Shown one piece after another: positions 61,147 through 64,000 of a stretch of 64,000 bases of DNA. The notes below the pieces were generated by a model. It was not told where the DNA came from. It saw only the letters and a list, made by a program, of their open reading frames with translations, and ran no database searches. The DNA comes from Sodalis endosymbiont of Henestaris halophilus (lineage in GTDB: Bacteria; Pseudomonadota; Gammaproteobacteria; Enterobacterales; Enterobacteriaceae), in contig NZ_LT897836.1 of NCBI RefSeq assembly GCF_900161835.1, positions 124,001 to 188,000 of the forward strand. Direction: 5' to 3'. The translations under genes and the position numbers were made by a program. Position 1 is the stretch's first letter, and every line of letters starts with the position of its first letter.

Positions 61147-62943
61147 CGACATAATTATGTTTTAGTAAGCAGACAGAAGATGCGTATAAGAACTGCCCGC
61201 GTTCTTTTGACTTTCTAACGCCGTGCTACATGATATAATATATAAAAACTATAAAAGTAAGCACACAACTACTACTCTCTATTAAGACAGGATTTTTAGA
61301 GAACACTCGCTTTTTCAATAAGCGCATAGATTTTAGACAATATTTGCTTTTTTAATTAGAAGAAAGCTTTTTAAAATACAACTGTCTTTGTGACGAATGT
61401 TCTCACTTAATATTTTCTGAAGCTTGCTCGTCGACGTGTAGTGGTTAATTATTAACCCCCAAAGGCTAATAGTAGCATTTCAACTTCAAACAAAGTAAGA
61501 AAATCGACCTATAAACAGACTGTTATGGTGAACAGTATTAGTTCGCTATTATAGATACATAAATTAATAATAACTACATGCGAACCATATTGATCAATTA
61601 ACATAAAAAACTATTTGTAACAAAACCGTTTTATCGGCAGAGCTATGGGGGTCTACGACTAGTACAAATAATAATCGAGATAGTAATAGCAACCGTACTT
61701 ATAATAATAGAAAAGATCTCACAATACGTAGAAAATCATAAAAGTGTAGCGAAAAGAATGAAATTTGCACCAGTTGTGCAAATATAATAGATAGAAAAAG
61801 TTTAATTTATTTTTCTTTACTGCGCAGAATGCTGCTAGTAATGGCACTATAGCACAGTGTAATCACGTAACAGGATGATTATTATATTTATATTCGTTGG
61901 CAAAATTTACAATAGTCTATTATCAACCATCTAATAACCAAGCTACCATATGGCTAAAAATAATATGATATTACGAGCGATAGATATGAATTATGAGTTA
62001 TAAGTACGACACACATCCATCAGCGGCTCCCATTAAGGTTCTAACAAGATCAGAAAAGATTTGTTATAATCGAAAAACGATATGCTAAGAAGCTTTTTTC
62101 CTTATAAAGCAGCTTTTATAATCAACATTCAGCACAGCAACATGCGATATAATTCACTTAGGATTAATATAGCCAGCTCTGACATTTATCAATAAATAAG
62201 CGTTTAAACAATACTTCACATCAGAGAATTATAAAGATAATACCATTAATTTCGATCTGTTTTCTCTAAAATATTTTTTCTGGAGGGGGGAGGAGGAATA
62301 GATTATTTTAATAATTTCTTCTACCCAAGAAAATGCAAAATAATGGTATTTATTCTCGTTCGTAAACACTTCTTAGAGCATAGTGAAATTTTCATGCAGT
62401 AATATACAATAAATCTTGTACATTAATAATATTAGTATATTATTATAATATGACTGAAAATGAGCAGATAAGTTTAATTTGCTAATGTTTTTCAAATCTA
62501 GCACAGAAGGAATAATATATAAGTAATTCATTTAGGTATTTTGACGAACAATCTCTTCATCTATTGTTAATATATGCGATGAAAATAAATAATACGCTAT
62601 TTCTAGGATCGTAAAAGATTACTAAGAAGATTTATAAAACAACTAGTTCGCATGGCGGCTTAATTATTAAAGAATTAGCTAAAATTAACAATTGACATTA
62701 AATAAAAAAATGAAATTATTAGTAATTAATAATCAATTAAATTATAAACATAATACAACAGACAGAGATTCTTCGTTAATGCCTAGTGATTAACTCGTAA
62801 AGTTACGAAAATACTGTTTATAAGTTTGTGCAATCTCTATCTGGATAAATTTTATTACTTCGCTGCTAGTATGCTGCTGAACACATACTAGAATAGCCGC
62901 TAAAAAGCGAGAAAGACCTATTTAGTAGCATGTTAATTAAAAA
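61147..62943. other. Gene-free interval downstream of yjbB
   Basis: pepE faces yjbB here in E. coli, but nothing of it is recognisable. No yjbB terminator is obvious. A polypurine GGAGGGGGGAGGAGGAA at about 62281 is not followed by a start codon. Confidence 0.5.
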
Positions 62944-63039
62944 ATGCGCCGCTGCAAAAACGTTTTTATTATTATGTTGCTTTTTTCTATCCTTGACGAA
63001 CATACTTTTGCGCAGGAGAGTAATGACGAGTTAGAGTAA
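62944..63039 (+). other. Small frame resembling a signal peptide, probable relic
   Basis: 31 codons reading MRRCKNVFIIMLLFSILDEH then TFAQESNDELE: a basic N-terminus, a hydrophobic core and an alanine-containing cleavage-like site. After its TAA the same frame continues with protein-like pieces broken by several stops until about 63230, so it looks like the head of a dead secreted protein. Family not recognised; it is not yihE (srkA), which precedes dsbA in E. coli. Confidence 0.25.
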
Positions 63040-63389
63040 ATAAAAAGCTTTTTACTGTATTTGTTATACGATAACAGTCGTGATGTATCATAAGAATAAC
63101 TACAGGACTAGAAAAAACCTGATGCTAACCGTTTGTGTTGAATATATAAAATACCGAACCTCAAGAACCGTCTTTTATAAAAACTCTTTGCAAGAGTCTT
63201 AACTGCTTTAGGACAACTTAGCAGTTACACGCAATTTTCTTAGATGATTAGGTGAGATGTTAGTCGAAACAAACTGCGCTCACAATATTTATAGAAAAGC
63301 AACGTTGCCACAATTGCCTTAGCTGCAGCTTAAGCATGTATATTTATTGTTCTTACGCTTATTTTATTCATTTTGAAGAGATGGGATCT
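63040..63389. other. Short gene-free interval upstream of dsbA
   Basis: Contains the broken continuation of the 62944 frame. No clear dsbA promoter; in E. coli dsbA is co-transcribed from yihE and also has its own promoter. Confidence 0.4.
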
Positions 63390-64000
63390 ATGAAAACAAT
63401 CTGGTTTATGTTGATGGGTATCATGTCGGTATTTAGTGCCTTAGCCACTACTTTTACTGAAGGACAACAATATTTGCAGATAGATAAACCAGCAATCAAT
63501 GAACCGCAAGTACTTGAATTCTTCTCATTTTATTGCCCGCACTGTTATCAATTTGAGCAAATTTATCACATTTCCAGTAAGGTAAAAAAATCTCTACCAG
63601 TCGGAATCAAAATGACAAAATATCACCTTGACTGTATAGGACCGATTGGTAAATCACTTACCCAGGCCTGGGCGGTAGCCATGATGCTAGGCGTAGAAGA
63701 TAAAGTTAGTCCACTGTTGTTTGATGGTCTGCAAAAAACACAAAACATAAAAACGCCGAATGACATACGCGCAGTTTTTATTCAATCAGGCATCAGAGCT
63801 GAAGAGTATGATTCTGCTTGGAACAGCCGCATGGTAAAATCTCTGGTCGTGAAGCAAGAAAAAGCTGCGGTCGCTCTGCAACTACGTGGAGTTCCGTCAA
63901 TATTTATAAACGGCAAATACATGATAAAAAATGATGGATTAGATATGTCATCCATGGATGCTTACACAAACCAATTCGCCGATGTGATAAAATTTTTACT
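63390..64000 (+). CDS. dsbA: Thiol:disulfide oxidoreductase DsbA (3' end outside window)
   Basis: Periplasmic oxidase that introduces disulfides, reoxidised by DsbB. ATG at 63390 with AGAG nine bases upstream; an ATG three codons earlier is less likely. Signal peptide [19 protein letters not shown], then the thioredoxin fold. Active site CPHC at residues 49-52, as in E. coli precursor numbering, in [14 protein letters not shown]; cis-proline in RGVPSIFI. 203 codons are visible, lacking only the last few. An additional cysteine (HLDCIG) replaces the E. coli HVNFMG region. Confidence 0.95.
   Translation, partial: MKTIWFMLMGIMSVFSALATTFTEGQQYLQIDKPAINEPQVLEFFSFYCPHCYQFEQIYHISSKVKKSLPVGIKMTKYHLDCIGPIGKSLTQAWAVAMMLGVEDKVSPLLFDGLQKTQNIKTPNDIRAVFIQSGIRAEEYDSAWNSRMVKSLVVKQEKAAVALQLRGVPSIFINGKYMIKNDGLDMSSMDAYTNQFADVIKFL

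Noticed and set aside
62281-62300. Purine-rich GGAGG-type strings (also near 7885, 22515 and 33695) as ribosome-binding sites
   Set aside because: No start codon at a usable distance, or a frame of fewer than six codons.

Overview
The window is a stretch of chromosome from a gammaproteobacterium of the Enterobacterales type. Gene content and order follow the E. coli/Sodalis/Serratia backbone almost gene by gene: S10 operon, tufA-fusA-rpsG-rpsL, tusBCD, crp, trpS-rpe-dam-aroB-aroK, pckA, greB, nfuA, asd, yhgN. Three genes whose E. coli homologues lie elsewhere follow (gltP, yjbB, dsbA). Summed from the coordinates, intact genes cover only about 36% of the 64 kb. The rest is AT-rich sequence in blocks of 1.8 to 7.1 kb. 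Low coding density with well-conserved housekeeping proteins is typical of a host-restricted insect endosymbiont in genome decay, such as a Sodalis-like or Serratia symbiotica-like co-symbiont. The species cannot be fixed from the sequence alone.

Layout. 1-5.6 kb: spc operon start (rplN, cut by the window edge) and the whole S10 operon on the minus strand, with its promoter and structured leader. 5.6-9 kb: decayed bfr/bfd region. 9-14.6 kb: str operon and the sulfur-relay genes tusBCD, minus strand. 14.6-17.5 kb: decayed yheO and possibly fkpA. 17.6-18.2 kb: crp. 18.2-22.7 kb: empty. 22.7-28.5 kb: trpS, (gph relic), rpe, dam, (damX relic), aroB, aroK. 28.5-35.6 kb: 7 kb graveyard with traces of mrcA, nudE and hslR. 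35.6-39.6 kb: pckA, envZ and ompR relics, greB. 39.6-45.7 kb: bioH and gntX relics, then nfuA. 48-50 kb: asd and yhgN. 54.9-61.1 kb: gltP, metH relic, yjbB. 63.4-64 kb: dsbA, cut by the right edge.

The retained genes cover translation (ribosomal proteins, EF-Tu, EF-G, TrpRS), tRNA thiolation (TusBCD), Fe-S delivery (NfuA), transcript cleavage (GreB), pentose-phosphate and gluconeogenic carbon flow (Rpe, PckA), chorismate synthesis (AroB, AroK), the aspartate-family branch (Asd), dicarboxylate and phosphate transport (GltP, YjbB), periplasmic disulfides (DsbA), CRP and Dam. The lost genes include the EnvZ/OmpR sensor system, PBP1A, DamX, BioH, GntX, Gph and MetH.

The main result of the hunt is that many 'empty' intervals are not random. 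Read in the expected strand and order, they contain short remnants that still align with the E. coli proteins I recall for those positions. The strongest are yheO, envZ, ompR, bioH, gntX, damX and bfd. I found no tRNA, rRNA, CRISPR array, intact insertion sequence or defence system.
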